From assembly GCF_014207535.1 (NCBI RefSeq), contig NZ_JACHGK010000011.1, forward strand, positions 98,842 to 162,841: a stretch of DNA of 64,000 nt, read 5' to 3'. Shown in pieces: positions 1 to 7,187 of this stretch. The stretch's first letter is position 1. The number at the start of each line of letters is the position of its first letter. The position numbers were made by a program, and so were the translations under genes. The notes beneath the pieces are model-generated. The model had not been told where the DNA came from and searched no databases. It worked only from the letters and a program-made list of their open reading frames with translations. Source of the DNA: Bacillus benzoevorans. Lineage in GTDB: Bacteria; Bacillota; Bacilli; Bacillales; Cytobacillaceae.

Positions 1-456
1 CATTTTACGAATACCCATAACTTCTTTGATTTTTGCCTTGTCATCCATGTGCTGGAACAACTGCAAAAACTTCTTCCAGTGCAATTTACCATGCTGTTCA
101 AACAAATCCATGTGATAACAATGCAAAAAAGACGCGTATATCATGCCTGCGTCCTGGTTAAAGTCGAATATTTTTTTGTTTTCCTGTTCGCTTTTCTCTT
201 CTAAATCCATATCCAGATATTCACGGAAGATAAAAAGCAAAAGAGCATTCTTCTCACGTATGTTCACGCATCTAATCGGATCATAGTCAGGAATAAGCAT
301 CTGTAAAGCAATTTCAATCTTTTCATGGGCATTGAACAGTTCATCGTTGAACAAATCAAATATCCTGAGTACGTTGTCAAATGATAAGTTTAAATGAACG
401 GTGTTTCCTTCATACTTAAACGAATCATTGAACGTATCCGTTAGCAGGAAGCTCAT
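1..456 (-). CDS. Bacteriophage Gp15-family protein (partial, runs off the window)
   Basis: The reading frame starts at ATG 456-454 and is still open at base 1, giving about 151 residues of an incomplete protein. Sequence and position just after the tail-assembly-chaperone gene match the Gp15 family of A118-type phages, probably the second tail assembly chaperone used with the tape measure during tail building. The start overlaps the upstream stop by 4 bases (ATGA), so the two genes are translationally coupled. The family assignment is by resemblance and position; the exact function is inferred. Confidence 0.7.
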   Translation of the reverse strand, partial: MSFLLTDTFNDSFKYEGNTVHLNLSFDNVLRIFDLFNDELFNAHEKIEIALQMLIPDYDPIRCVNIREKNALLLFIFREYLDMDLEEKSEQENKKIFDFNQDAGMIYASFLHCYHMDLFEQHGKLHWKKFLQLFQHMDDKAKIKEVMGIRKM

Positions 457-836
457 TTCTTGTTCAGATACTTATTCAAAGCATCGTTTTTCACATCTTC
501 GAATTGGTCACTGAAAATATCAGCGATAAATAGGAGAAGTTTCATGTAGTTTCGTGTGGATTTTCCGGATTTCTCATACAGTTCAGCAAAGGTGCCTTCA
601 CCAAGAATAACCTCAGTTACTTCTTTCATAGCTTCCAATGTTTTGTTATATAGTTCAAGCTGTTCATCAGCTGACATTTTTTCTACATCAGTTTGTGATA
701 GTTGTTGAGATTCAACATAATATTTTTGGAATGATTTCTGATATTCTCTTACTTTATCATCGGACATATCCACTTTATAAATTACCCCGGCAATCTCTAC
801 CTCTTGGAACGATTGGTCAAATGTAAATTGTTTCAT
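453..836 (-). CDS. Phage tail assembly chaperone-like protein
   Basis: A 127-residue acidic, mostly helical protein placed between the tail tube gene and the Gp15-family gene, where siphophages encode their first tail assembly chaperone. I chose the second ATG (836) because the AGGAGG ribosome site directly abuts the first ATG at 842, while the second has normal spacing. The link to the next gene is a 4-base ATGA overlap rather than an obvious slippery heptamer, so I see no sign of the programmed frameshift found in many tail chaperone pairs. Function is inferred mainly from position. Confidence 0.65.
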   Translation of the reverse strand: MKQFTFDQSFQEVEIAGVIYKVDMSDDKVREYQKSFQKYYVESQQLSQTDVEKMSADEQLELYNKTLEAMKEVTEVILGEGTFAELYEKSGKSTRNYMKLLLFIADIFSDQFEDVKNDALNKYLNKK

Positions 837-865
837 ATTCATCCTCCTAATTATTGATCAAAATA

Positions 866-890
866 AGAGCCGCAAAAAAGCGACTCCTGT
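866..890 (-). terminator. Hairpin after the tail tube gene
   Basis: On the minus strand a GAGTCGC / GCGGCTC stem with a T-rich loop is followed by TTATTTTG, just after the tail tube stop. It may attenuate rather than stop late transcription, since the tail chaperone gene follows without an obvious promoter. Confidence 0.5.
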
Positions 891-893
891 TTA

Positions 894-1331
894 TTATGAT
901 GCTGGCGGCGTATATGCCGGCTTGCCTGCGAAGTGGATTTCGAAGGTGAACTCGCCCTTATTACCCGCATCCCCAGAAGGACCTGAAATGTTAGCAATGG
1001 TACAATCGCCCGCGAATTTTCCGCCGTCCGGTTCCGTCCATTCGAAATTCGTTCTGCGTCCTGTACCGATTTCTAACGCTTTACTAAAGATAAAATCCTG
1101 TGCGACATCTCCATAATTTCTGTGTCCAGTAAAGGACAGTGTTGTTTGAGCGCCGATTACATCCGTTTCCGCATAACCAGCCCCATCCATATATTTATCC
1201 TGTGAAGTTTCCTCATTGTTGGAAATCTCAACATTTGTAATCCCAACAGCAAGAGCAGCCATCGTTCCTGGCTCCGTTCCCGGCGTGGTATTAATTTTAA
1301 ACTGATGACTATTCATTAATTCAAAAGCCAT
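894..1331 (-). CDS. Phage major tail (tail tube) protein
   Basis: This 145-residue protein has the small beta-rich composition of siphophage tail tube proteins and sits at the usual place after the tail terminator gene and before the tail chaperones. An AAGGAGTGAG ribosome site precedes the ATG. Its role would be to polymerise into the hexameric rings forming the inner tail tube. The call rests on resemblance to A118-type major tail proteins and on gene order; no catalytic motif is expected. Confidence 0.75.
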   Translation of the reverse strand: MAFELMNSHQFKINTTPGTEPGTMAALAVGITNVEISNNEETSQDKYMDGAGYAETDVIGAQTTLSFTGHRNYGDVAQDFIFSKALEIGTGRRTNFEWTEPDGGKFAGDCTIANISGPSGDAGNKGEFTFEIHFAGKPAYTPPAS

Positions 1332-1343
1332 TCATCTCACTCC

Positions 1344-1730
1344 TTATATACTTAATTCTGCTGTGAAAATTGCGGTGTATATATAGCAAAGTTTGCCGTC
1401 CTGCTCAACAAAGTTAGGCAGTGTAGAGCATTCACATTTCACAAAAATAAAACTGCCGTCATTGCTCACAATCGAGCCTTTAAGCAGTCCATCCAAAGCC
1501 GTAAAAATGGCTTGTATCGTGTTATAAGCCTTAATGTTGCTTATGTCCTTCACCAGCACTTGAAAGCTAAAATTGAGCGTTTTCCCGTCCACATATCGGC
1601 TATTCACAGCAGAAGGTGTTTGCCGGATAGCGATAGAGCTTGAATTGGCACTCAATAATGGTGTATCTATTGGAGCATTTAGAGCAACATTAGCAGTTAA
1701 ATAGTCTTTTACTCTAGCTAGAAAATCCAA
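1344..1730 (-). CDS. Phage tail terminator / minor capsid protein 3
   Basis: A 128-residue protein of the group annotated as minor capsid protein from bacteriophage in A118-like phages, which by position acts as the tail terminator or neck protein capping the tail tube. The start is a TTG at 1730-1728 with an AAAGGGG ribosome site upstream; no in-frame ATG fits. It is separated from the preceding neck gene by an HNH endonuclease cassette (1757-2544), so its expression from the late operon requires reading through that cassette and its terminator. Confidence 0.7.
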   Translation of the reverse strand: MDFLARVKDYLTANVALNAPIDTPLLSANSSSIAIRQTPSAVNSRYVDGKTLNFSFQVLVKDISNIKAYNTIQAIFTALDGLLKGSIVSNDGSFIFVKCECSTLPNFVEQDGKLCYIYTAIFTAELSI

Positions 1731-1754
1731 TAAGCATCACCCCTTTCAGGGCAT

Positions 1755-1785
1755 AATAAAAAGCCATCCATTAGGATGACTTATT
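1755..1785 (-). terminator. Terminator of HNH cassette 1
   Basis: A CATCC / GGATG stem with a 4-base loop and the run GCTTTTTATT on the minus strand, overlapping the 3' end of the HNH gene. It closes the cassette that begins at the promoter near 2544. Confidence 0.65.
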
Positions 1786-2430
1786 CCAGTATTTCAGTTC
1801 AGCTTCTTTTCTAGCTTTAGTCGCTTCTTCTAATGTTTCGAAATAGCCTAAGCTAATATCTTTACCGTTGACCCCGATCACAGCTTGATACCTTTTCGTT
1901 TTCATTTGTTTATGCAGATGAACACCTCTTACACCAGTCACGCTATGTGTTTGAGACCTTTTATTTCTTGCTTGTTGGACACTATCAGCCCATCTGCAAT
2001 TTGAAGGTTCGTAATTTCCGTTTACGTCTATTCTATCTAAAGAATATTTCAAAGAAGGTCTTTTACCTATATCTTTTAAGAAGTTTTCGAAGCTGTTTTC
2101 CCATCTATCGCAAACTTTTATTCCTCTCGCGCCATAATCCTTATATTTTTTGTCGTTAGGATTATTACAACGGCCTTTCATGTGACACCACGAGCGATAT
2201 TCAGGCGAATCGCTAATTCCTTTGCTATGACCGTGTTTTGTGTTCGCATCATCACGCAAACAACCACAACTCCTGGTGTGACCTGATTTAAGCTTACTGT
2301 AAGCGACAATTGTTTCCTTTCCACAATCGCACTTGCATAACCAATGACGACCATTTTGCCTAGAACTATCAAACTTAATAACTGTTATCCTTCCAAACTT
2401 ATGACCGGTAATATCCGCAGGTTTACCCAT
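1771..2430 (-). CDS. HNH homing endonuclease with AP2-like domain (cassette 1)
   Basis: A 219-residue free-standing endonuclease. Residues about 30-60 carry a cysteine-rich CxC...CGC zinc-binding patch. Residues about 105-160 carry the HNH core with the phage-type motif LDRIDVNGNYEPSNCRWA. Residues about 165-215 resemble the AP2/ERF DNA-binding fold (GVRGVH, with GYFETLEEATKA after it). Such enzymes cut one site in a phage genome and spread their own gene. It lies between two neck genes that are both intact, has its own extended -10 promoter and terminator, and a structured leader precedes its CAGGAAGG ribosome site. It closely resembles the HNH gene at 19571-20227. Confidence 0.85.
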   Translation of the reverse strand: MGKPADITGHKFGRITVIKFDSSRQNGRHWLCKCDCGKETIVAYSKLKSGHTRSCGCLRDDANTKHGHSKGISDSPEYRSWCHMKGRCNNPNDKKYKDYGARGIKVCDRWENSFENFLKDIGKRPSLKYSLDRIDVNGNYEPSNCRWADSVQQARNKRSQTHSVTGVRGVHLHKQMKTKRYQAVIGVNGKDISLGYFETLEEATKARKEAELKYWNKSS

Positions 2431-2552
2431 AATAAATACACCTTCCTGTAAGTGTTTTTCCTGAGTTAATTCGTGAGAAAAGAGTCAGGAAACTCTCTTT
2501 CGGATTGGGTAGCTAATCCAATCCTATCCCACACTTATATTATACCATTTTT
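2431..2552 (-). promoter_or_regulatory. Promoter and structured leader RNA of HNH cassette 1
   Basis: An extended -10 promoter (TGGTATAAT, -10 at 2544-2539) predicts a start near 2532. The leader folds as a three-way junction: P1 2532-2527 with 2478-2473; linker TA; P2 2524-2518 with 2508-2502; linker GAAA; P3 2497-2492 with 2485-2480. The P3 loop TTCCTG (2491-2486) can pair with CAGGAA either at 2463-2458 or within the ribosome binding site (2448-2443), so the structure could control translation. The same plan recurs at cassette 2. Pairings were read by eye; function is inferred. Confidence 0.6.
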
Positions 2553-2905
2553 TACCCGTTATCATAAGCGTTTTGTGCCATCCTTGCCCAATCAACTCCG
2601 TGTGCAGCTTTCGCCCTCTCGAACCATAAACCTCCGGCTAGAGGGTTATGGTCTTTTGAAAAGTTATATTGCGGATTATAGTACAATCGTCTCGCGTATG
2701 GCGTTTCCCAAATAAGAGAACCCGTTCCCGGTTTACTATGTTCAATACTGCTCGCAATCAGATAATGTTCTCTCCACGGCGCATAATTATTGCTATCCTT
2801 CAAAACTTGTTCGTCCAGTACAAACTGAGCCTTGTCCAATCGGCTATCAATCTTCGACTGAATTTCGCTTTCGTTAATGTTGATATTTACATTAAGAGAA
2901 ATCAT
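2552..2905 (-). CDS. Phage minor capsid protein 2 (neck protein)
   Basis: A 117-residue protein resembling the Minor_capsid_2 family found between the head-completion and tail-terminator genes of A118-type phages. It probably forms part of the head-tail joint. Its ATG (2905) directly follows the TAA of the upstream gene. The HNH cassette promoter begins within the last codons of this gene, so the cassette was inserted almost exactly at its 3' end without visible loss of the protein. Confidence 0.7.
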   Translation of the reverse strand: MISLNVNININESEIQSKIDSRLDKAQFVLDEQVLKDSNNYAPWREHYLIASSIEHSKPGTGSLIWETPYARRLYYNPQYNFSKDHNPLAGGLWFERAKAAHGVDWARMAQNAYDNG

Positions 2906-3262
2906 TTAAATCATCTCCAATTCGTAATGATGGAGACTAAGCCCGTAAATTGGTTTTACTTTCTCAATTGTCATTGTTTTTCCTTCAAATGTTACTTTTG
3001 CTTTTTCTTTAAATTCAAAAGGTGCGCTTGACGATGAATTAACAACGTCATAAAAAAGAAGGGCCGTCCATATTAATTGCTCTGCATAATAATCTCTCGA
3101 AATATTAGGCTTTGATTTATTTGAAGCTGTTTGTATCCTGACATTAGACAGCGTTACAGGAGTTTTAAAGCTGCCCTCTGTTTCAAATCCATCGCCTTGA
3201 ACAAATTCCTCGTAATTTACCGTGTGAATGAGTAAGGTGCGTGGAATTGGCTTAATGTTCAT
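2906..3262 (-). CDS. Phage minor capsid protein 1 (head-closure protein)
   Basis: A 118-residue protein with the features of the putative minor capsid protein 1 family of A118-like phages, lying between the connector and minor capsid 2 genes. In siphophages this position encodes the head-closure protein that seals the portal after packaging. The start overlaps the upstream stop by 4 bases (ATGA, 3259-3262), which implies translational coupling. Assignment is by similarity and order. Confidence 0.7.
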   Translation of the reverse strand: MNIKPIPRTLLIHTVNYEEFVQGDGFETEGSFKTPVTLSNVRIQTASNKSKPNISRDYYAEQLIWTALLFYDVVNSSSSAPFEFKEKAKVTFEGKTMTIEKVKPIYGLSLHHYELEMI

Positions 3263-3630
3263 AGCACACTCAACCCGCTATATAAAAGCCCCACACTTCT
3301 CAAATGGCTGATAGCCGCCGGCGATACAATCTCATTCCCTGCGCCGCCTTGATAGCTGAAATTCCCGACGGAAACGGAAGCCGGGGAACCGCCATGTATA
3401 GACGTTTCCCCGCCGTTCTGCAGCATATATTCAATCTGAGCACATACAGCTTTTTTCACATTTTCCTGCACGATGGAATGAAATTTTGTTAAATTATCAC
3501 CGTGGATCGCATATTTAGTTAATTGATTAATCAAATCGGCTGCCCTTGACCCTAAACGTGCGAATAAGTCCGCATCCTCGATAGGAACGCCATTATATGT
3601 GTCATGATAATAAGCTGAATCGACATACAT
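3259..3630 (-). CDS. Phage head-tail connector (gp6/gp8-like)
   Basis: A 123-residue mostly helical protein with the layout of gp6-like connector (adaptor) proteins: an N-terminal helical bundle and a C-terminal glycine-rich tail. It is expected to bind beneath the portal as a dodecameric adaptor. An AAGGTGAATAACC ribosome site precedes its ATG, which begins 2 bases after the upstream stop. Confidence 0.65.
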   Translation of the reverse strand: MYVDSAYYHDTYNGVPIEDADLFARLGSRAADLINQLTKYAIHGDNLTKFHSIVQENVKKAVCAQIEYMLQNGGETSIHGGSPASVSVGNFSYQGGAGNEIVSPAAISHLRSVGLLYSGLSVL

Positions 3631-3632
3631 GG

Positions 3633-3878
3633 TTATTCACCTTTTTTCAGCTTGGCGTTTTCGGCTTTCAATTTTTTGTTTTCAGTCTTTAATTCCTCGA
3701 TTTCCTCAATTGCCTTATTGTATTCGGCTACGGGAATACTCCTGCCGCCTGTAGCGTGTTTAATGACTTCCCCATCGTTTGAAATTTGGTCATATCCTTG
3801 TTGCAAAAATGACTGAAGCCGACTTTCATCTACATTCAGAATACGATTTCCCTTGCGTATTTTTACTACATTACTCAT
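3633..3878 (-). CDS. Small phage head-region protein with C-terminal coiled coil
   Basis: An 81-residue protein between the capsid-side HNH cassette and the connector. The first 45 residues may form a small globular domain (pattern KIRKGNRILNVDE); residues about 50-81 are a charged heptad region rich in Glu and Lys, ending KLKKGE. I took the second ATG (3878) because an AGGAGGT ribosome site lies 7 bases before it, whereas the first ATG abuts that site. A118-type phages carry a small gene here of unknown function; I do not assign one. Confidence 0.6.
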   Translation of the reverse strand: MSNVVKIRKGNRILNVDESRLQSFLQQGYDQISNDGEVIKHATGGRSIPVAEYNKAIEEIEELKTENKKLKAENAKLKKGE

Positions 3879-3891
3879 GTCCATTACCTCC

Positions 3892-3928
3892 TGAAAAATA
3901 AAAAAGAACGCGAGCCTAAGCCCTCATT
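3892..3928 (-). terminator. Terminator of HNH cassette 2
   Basis: An imperfect GAATGAG / CTCGCGTTC hairpin on the minus strand followed by TTTTTTATTTTT, overlapping the last codons of the HNH gene. It closes the second cassette. Confidence 0.6.
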
Positions 3929-4539
3929 CTTTTTGGATTTATTAATTTTTTTCCTCTGATACCTTTTATATATCGGTTTCTTAAGGTACTGATTGCTAAA
4001 CCTGAAATTTCTGCCCACTCTGTTAACGTCTTTGTTTCTCCGTCGATAGTTACTTTTACGTTACTTCGACGGTTCCGAGATTGCTCCGTCTTGGTGGACC
4101 ATTTGCAGTTAGAAGGATCATAATTACCATTGTTATCGATTCTATCAATTGTTAAGTTATCGGAATATCCGTTATGGATTGCCCATCCATAGAACGGGAT
4201 AAATTCTAACCATTCTTCACAAACCGTTATTCCGCGACCACCATAATCTTTATAGGTTGGTTCGTTTGGATTAAAACATCTGTTTTTAATCCCACTCCAT
4301 ATAGAGAATAACCTTGTGTCGCTTTTTCTATGCGTTGAAAACCTATTAGATGTAGTCTCTTTATGAAAGCATCCGCAACTTATTATTTTAAGACTTTTTA
4401 AATGGTCACCTCTAACAAGTTTTTCATTTCCACACTCACAAAGACATTTCCAGTACGCTTTACCACCGGAAAAATGTGAATACTCAATTACGATTAATCT
4501 GCCGAAGTGTTTTCCTTCTAGGTTAATTCTTTTGGTCAT
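3916..4539 (-). CDS. HNH homing endonuclease, HTH-type C-terminus (cassette 2)
   Basis: A 207-residue paralogue of the other two HNH proteins. It shares the N-terminal cysteine cluster (CLCECGNE, then SCGC) and the HNH core (TIDRIDNNGNYDPSNCKW). It differs at the C-terminus: instead of an AP2-like domain it has a short helix-turn-helix-like segment at residues about 165-195 (LTEWAEISGLAISTLRNRY). A different target site is therefore likely. The gene lies between the major capsid gene and a head gene, with its own promoter (-10 at 4636-4631), structured leader and terminator. Its ribosome site GGGAGG sits in the loop of a 6-bp hairpin. Confidence 0.85.
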   Translation of the reverse strand: MTKRINLEGKHFGRLIVIEYSHFSGGKAYWKCLCECGNEKLVRGDHLKSLKIISCGCFHKETTSNRFSTHRKSDTRLFSIWSGIKNRCFNPNEPTYKDYGGRGITVCEEWLEFIPFYGWAIHNGYSDNLTIDRIDNNGNYDPSNCKWSTKTEQSRNRRSNVKVTIDGETKTLTEWAEISGLAISTLRNRYIKGIRGKKLINPKRMRA

Positions 4540-4645
4540 ATCGATAACCTCCCAAGTTATCCCCGTGTATGAAGTATGGACAGGGAAGTGGGTGCTTCCT
4601 TTTCGCCCCGTCGAGCTAGTCCATGTCTATATTATACCACCGATA
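4540..4645 (-). promoter_or_regulatory. Promoter and structured leader RNA of HNH cassette 2
   Basis: Extended -10 promoter TGGTATAAT (4639-4631). The leader repeats the cassette 1 plan with different bases: P1 ATGGAC 4624-4619 with GTCCAT 4581-4576; linker TA; P2 GCTC/GGGC 4616-4605; linker GAAAA; P3 GGAAG/CTTCC 4599-4584 with loop CACCCA; linker CT. A further hairpin GATAAC/GTTATC (4561-4543) presents the ribosome site in its loop TTGGGAG, and TGGG can pair with CCCA of the P3 loop. Compensatory differences from cassette 1 argue that the fold is conserved. Confidence 0.6.
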
Positions 4646-4653
4646 TCTAAGCG

Positions 4654-5547
4654 TTACACCGCTGTATTGATGCAAATGCCAGGAACTTTTTTGGCAATTA
4701 CAAATAAATCGAAATATTTACGTTCGTAGTATAAGTACTTCCCGCCAGTTGCGGCAGAAGGTTGATCTAGTGAAACGAATTCATATTTTTGCGGCGTGAT
4801 TACTGTTAATGGATGGATTAAAATCATATTGATTTGTTTGGCCGCTACATCCGGTACCGCACCATCGGTGAAGTTATATGCTGTTTTCATGCGAGACGAT
4901 GGAACGACTTTAATTGTCACATCATCCAATGAGTAAATACTTCGTTTTACATTTCCGGCATTACTTCCAGCAACATCCAATTGACGTTGAATACCTTGAG
5001 CTCTTTTCAGCAGCGTGTTAACTTGTGGTGTTACATAAAGGATGCGCCCTTGTTGGGGGACCTCTGCATCATCCATTTGTTCCATAAAATCATCAAAAAT
5101 CTCTAACACGTTATCGACCGTTATTGCAGTTGTGTCAACGGTTCCTCCTGCAGCTGTATATTCAGCAACTAATTTTGACGCAGCGTATTTATCAAGCTCG
5201 GGGATCTTCTGTTCATCGTTAAACACACGTGTGATATTGGCAATCGTTAAGGCTAAATTGGTTTCATCAACATCCATAGGGTCAACTAATGTTTTAAATT
5301 CACGGTCATGTTCAATTGTTTTTGGCTCGAAATCATTATCAGTCCGGCGAGTAAAAGAACCAACGACATCACGATCTACATCAACAAATCCACCAACTGT
5401 AATGCGGGGGATTTGAATCGTTTTAGCGCTTGTCCATTTGATATTTACGTTATTAGCAGTGTTATAAAGATCGACGAATGATAACCCTGCGGAAAATTTT
5501 TGTTGTAAAGCTTGTTGGTACATTTCTGCATAGTTTACTGTTGGCAT
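4654..5547 (-). CDS. Phage major capsid protein
   Basis: A 297-residue protein directly downstream of the scaffold gene, matching the length and character of A118-type major capsid proteins: N-terminus MPTVNYAEMYQQAL, interior rich in beta segments, C-terminus with YYERKYFDLFVIAKKVPG. It builds the icosahedral shell. No cleavable pro-region is evident, consistent with a separate scaffold. The cassette 2 promoter overlaps the last codons, so the HNH element inserted right at the capsid 3' end; whether the last few residues are native cannot be told. Confidence 0.85.
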   Translation of the reverse strand: MPTVNYAEMYQQALQQKFSAGLSFVDLYNTANNVNIKWTSAKTIQIPRITVGGFVDVDRDVVGSFTRRTDNDFEPKTIEHDREFKTLVDPMDVDETNLALTIANITRVFNDEQKIPELDKYAASKLVAEYTAAGGTVDTTAITVDNVLEIFDDFMEQMDDAEVPQQGRILYVTPQVNTLLKRAQGIQRQLDVAGSNAGNVKRSIYSLDDVTIKVVPSSRMKTAYNFTDGAVPDVAAKQINMILIHPLTVITPQKYEFVSLDQPSAATGGKYLYYERKYFDLFVIAKKVPGICINTAV

Positions 5548-5564
5548 GAAAAATCATCTCCTAA

Positions 5565-6239
5565 TTAAAATTTAAATGCGTTCAACCATTTGTCCGTTTC
5601 GGATTGTGGTTGTTTCGTGTGTTGCCCAGTTGAAAAAGAAGGTTTCTTCTCATCAATAAGTGGTTCTTTTACTGCTTTAAAGTGCGGATATTTTTCAAGC
5701 ACTTTTTGGATGGCTTGGTCCATATCCACTTCCTCTGAAACTAGGTTTCTAGCAAGTGTAACGACATCCTCAACGCTATCACCGTTAACGCCAGCTTTTA
5801 CCGCGGACAACTGTGCTTTTAGAGTTTCGTTTTCGCTACTTGTTTTACTGTAATTCTCTTCTAGTTGTTTGAGTTGCTCAGCTTGCTTCTGGGCTTCGGT
5901 CTTTTGACTTTCCTGCCATTCTTTGAACTTAGCAAGACCTTCACGGGCATTGTTAAAATCTTCAACGCCTAGCTGTTTCAGAAGCTTTTCCTGAGCTTTC
6001 TTCGCTTCTTTAGCAGCAATATTGTTTAACTCTTCTTGAGTGAATGTCTTTGGTGGATCCTGCGGTGGATCAGCAGGTGGATTATCTCCAGGATTATTTC
6101 CTCCTGGTGGGTCGGCAGGCGGATCGCTCGGCGCTGGATCCCCTTCGCCAGCATGATATTGTAAATCTAGTGGTAATAAGAATCTTGTTCCTCCAACTTT
6201 TGAAGCTAGTTGGTTAGCTGTTTTATTAGTAAATTTCAT
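5565..6239 (-). CDS. Phage scaffold protein (DUF4355 / GP20-type)
   Basis: A 224-residue capsid scaffold. After a Pro/Gly/Asp-rich linker (residues about 30-65) comes a long charged helical and coiled-coil stretch (about 65-160) typical of DUF4355 / GP20 scaffolds, and a basic C-terminus suited to capsid binding. I started it at ATG 6239 because GGGAGGTC lies just upstream; a longer frame reaching 6320 has no ribosome site. It would direct procapsid assembly and leave before packaging. Confidence 0.8.
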   Translation of the reverse strand: MKFTNKTANQLASKVGGTRFLLPLDLQYHAGEGDPAPSDPPADPPGGNNPGDNPPADPPQDPPKTFTQEELNNIAAKEAKKAQEKLLKQLGVEDFNNAREGLAKFKEWQESQKTEAQKQAEQLKQLEENYSKTSSENETLKAQLSAVKAGVNGDSVEDVVTLARNLVSEEVDMDQAIQKVLEKYPHFKAVKEPLIDEKKPSFSTGQHTKQPQSETDKWLNAFKF

Positions 6240-6303
6240 GATTTTAGACCTCCCACAATGGGTATTTTCTCCTTTCGTTTCTTTAACGTCTTGCCGAATA
6301 AAA

Positions 6304-6334
6304 GACAATAAAAAAAGCACCTCATTGAGTTGCT
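6304..6334 (-). terminator. Hairpin before the scaffold gene
   Basis: A GCAACTC / GAGGTGC imperfect stem followed by TTTTTTT on the minus strand directly after the DUF6275 gene. It may separate the small accessory genes from the scaffold-capsid genes or act as a partial attenuator. Confidence 0.5.
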
Positions 6335-6600
6335 TACTTTACTTCAATACATTTATTTTCCCATTTCTTATAAGCATCAAAATAGATTTTTTGCTTATCT
6401 CCGTTAAGAGTTAGTTCGTAATACATACCATCAAACAAATTAGTGCTTAACAACGCTTTGTTATTTTGTAAAGTTTTACAACTCCAAACAACAAAAACAT
6501 CATCTGCGCCAATTGATTTGTTATCGCTTTTGTCCAAATGGCTGTTAGCATAATCAACTACAATATCTTTACAACTTTTTATAAACTCTTGACTCCCCAT
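6334..6600 (-). CDS. DUF6275-family phage protein
   Basis: An 88-residue protein resembling the small phage family DUF6275, with a conserved VVWSCKTLQNNKALLST segment and a Tyr/Phe-rich beta C-terminal half. Such genes commonly occur among head genes of Gram-positive phages and their function is unknown. It sits in the small accessory group between the Acb2/Tad1-like gene and the scaffold gene. Confidence 0.65.
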   Translation of the reverse strand: MGSQEFIKSCKDIVVDYANSHLDKSDNKSIGADDVFVVWSCKTLQNNKALLSTNLFDGMYYELTLNGDKQKIYFDAYKKWENKCIEVK

Positions 6601-6633
6601 TTTATCACTCCTATATTTTAAAATTAAAAAAGA

Positions 6634-6783
6634 CTAACCAAAATAGGCAGTCTTTTGTGGTCTTTTCAACTCATTCAATTCTTTTTCAAGCTGGATCATG
6701 TGCATCGTCATGCTTTGGATGTATTTTTCTTGTTCTTCGACTTGTTTTTTGAGTTTGTTAAATTCTTTTTTAGTGATAAACAT
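6634..6783 (-). CDS. Small coiled-coil phage protein
   Basis: A 49-residue gene with an AGTAGGTGATTAG ribosome site. The product is almost entirely one charged helix with heptad-like spacing (KKEFNKLKKQVEEQEKYIQS). It lies just downstream of the Acb2/Tad1-like gene in the same operon. Function unknown; a structural or assembly role is possible. Confidence 0.6.
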   Translation of the reverse strand: MFITKKEFNKLKKQVEEQEKYIQSMTMHMIQLEKELNELKRPQKTAYFG

Positions 6784-6791
6784 CTAATCAC

Positions 6792-7175
6792 CTACTTTGC
6801 ATGGGTTCCTTCCACTCCGCGCTTCTCTCTGCCCGTTGTGCGCTTTCTAAGCCACAATAAAGCTTCTTCCAGTTTGGTTATAGCCATTGAATTTTCTCTG
6901 CAACGATATTCAGATTGATTAAAGTGCTCTAATCGACAGATAACCATAGCGATTAAATCTTCGTTACATACGCCGTTTACGCCATTTTCTTTTATGGGTC
7001 CTTCTTGAAAATGAATTCTTTGTATTGCTACTGGAAGTTGCCCTTGCCCATCTAATCTGTCCTTATCAGTTACAACATCAAAAGTGTGTGGTGCATTAAA
7101 GTTAAATTCTTCTTCGTGATAGACCTTTGTATATTTTTCTGTTAAAAGGTCGTGCTCTAATCTTTTCATTTTCAC
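6792..7175 (-). CDS. Acb2/Tad1-family anti-defence cyclic-nucleotide sponge
   Basis: A 127-residue protein. Residues about 55-125 match the conserved hairpin domain shared by Acb2 (anti-CBASS) and Tad1 (anti-Thoeris): a GPIKENGVNGV motif, then a helix (NEDLIAMVICRLEHF), CREN, then ALLWLRKRTTGREKRGVEGT. Proteins of this family bind and sequester cyclic di- or trinucleotides or cyclic ADP-ribose variants made by bacterial immune systems, so that the effector is not triggered. Residues about 1-50 form an N-terminal extension, closer to the longer Tad1-like members. It sits between the minor head gene and the scaffold gene, so it would be made late. Which signal it binds cannot be read from the sequence. 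Older annotations often mislabel this family as an ABC transporter ATPase. Confidence 0.8.
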   Translation of the reverse strand: MKMKRLEHDLLTEKYTKVYHEEEFNFNAPHTFDVVTDKDRLDGQGQLPVAIQRIHFQEGPIKENGVNGVCNEDLIAMVICRLEHFNQSEYRCRENSMAITKLEEALLWLRKRTTGREKRGVEGTHAK

Positions 7176-7187
7176 AGTTTATTCCTC

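Noticed and set aside
453..456. Programmed frameshift between the two tail-assembly-chaperone genes
   Set aside because: The genes are joined by a simple ATGA overlap with a start codon for the second, and no slippery heptamer was seen near the end of the first.
1771..4539. HNH genes inside group I introns, or an IscB-type OMEGA system
   Set aside because: The flanking genes are separate and apparently intact, so nothing needs splicing. The proteins lack a RuvC domain, so IscB/IsrB is excluded.
2431..4645. Hammerhead ribozyme in the HNH leaders (three-way junction with a GAAA linker)
   Set aside because: The GAAA linker matches, but the other conserved core strand (CUGANGA) is absent; only TA joins the first two helices.
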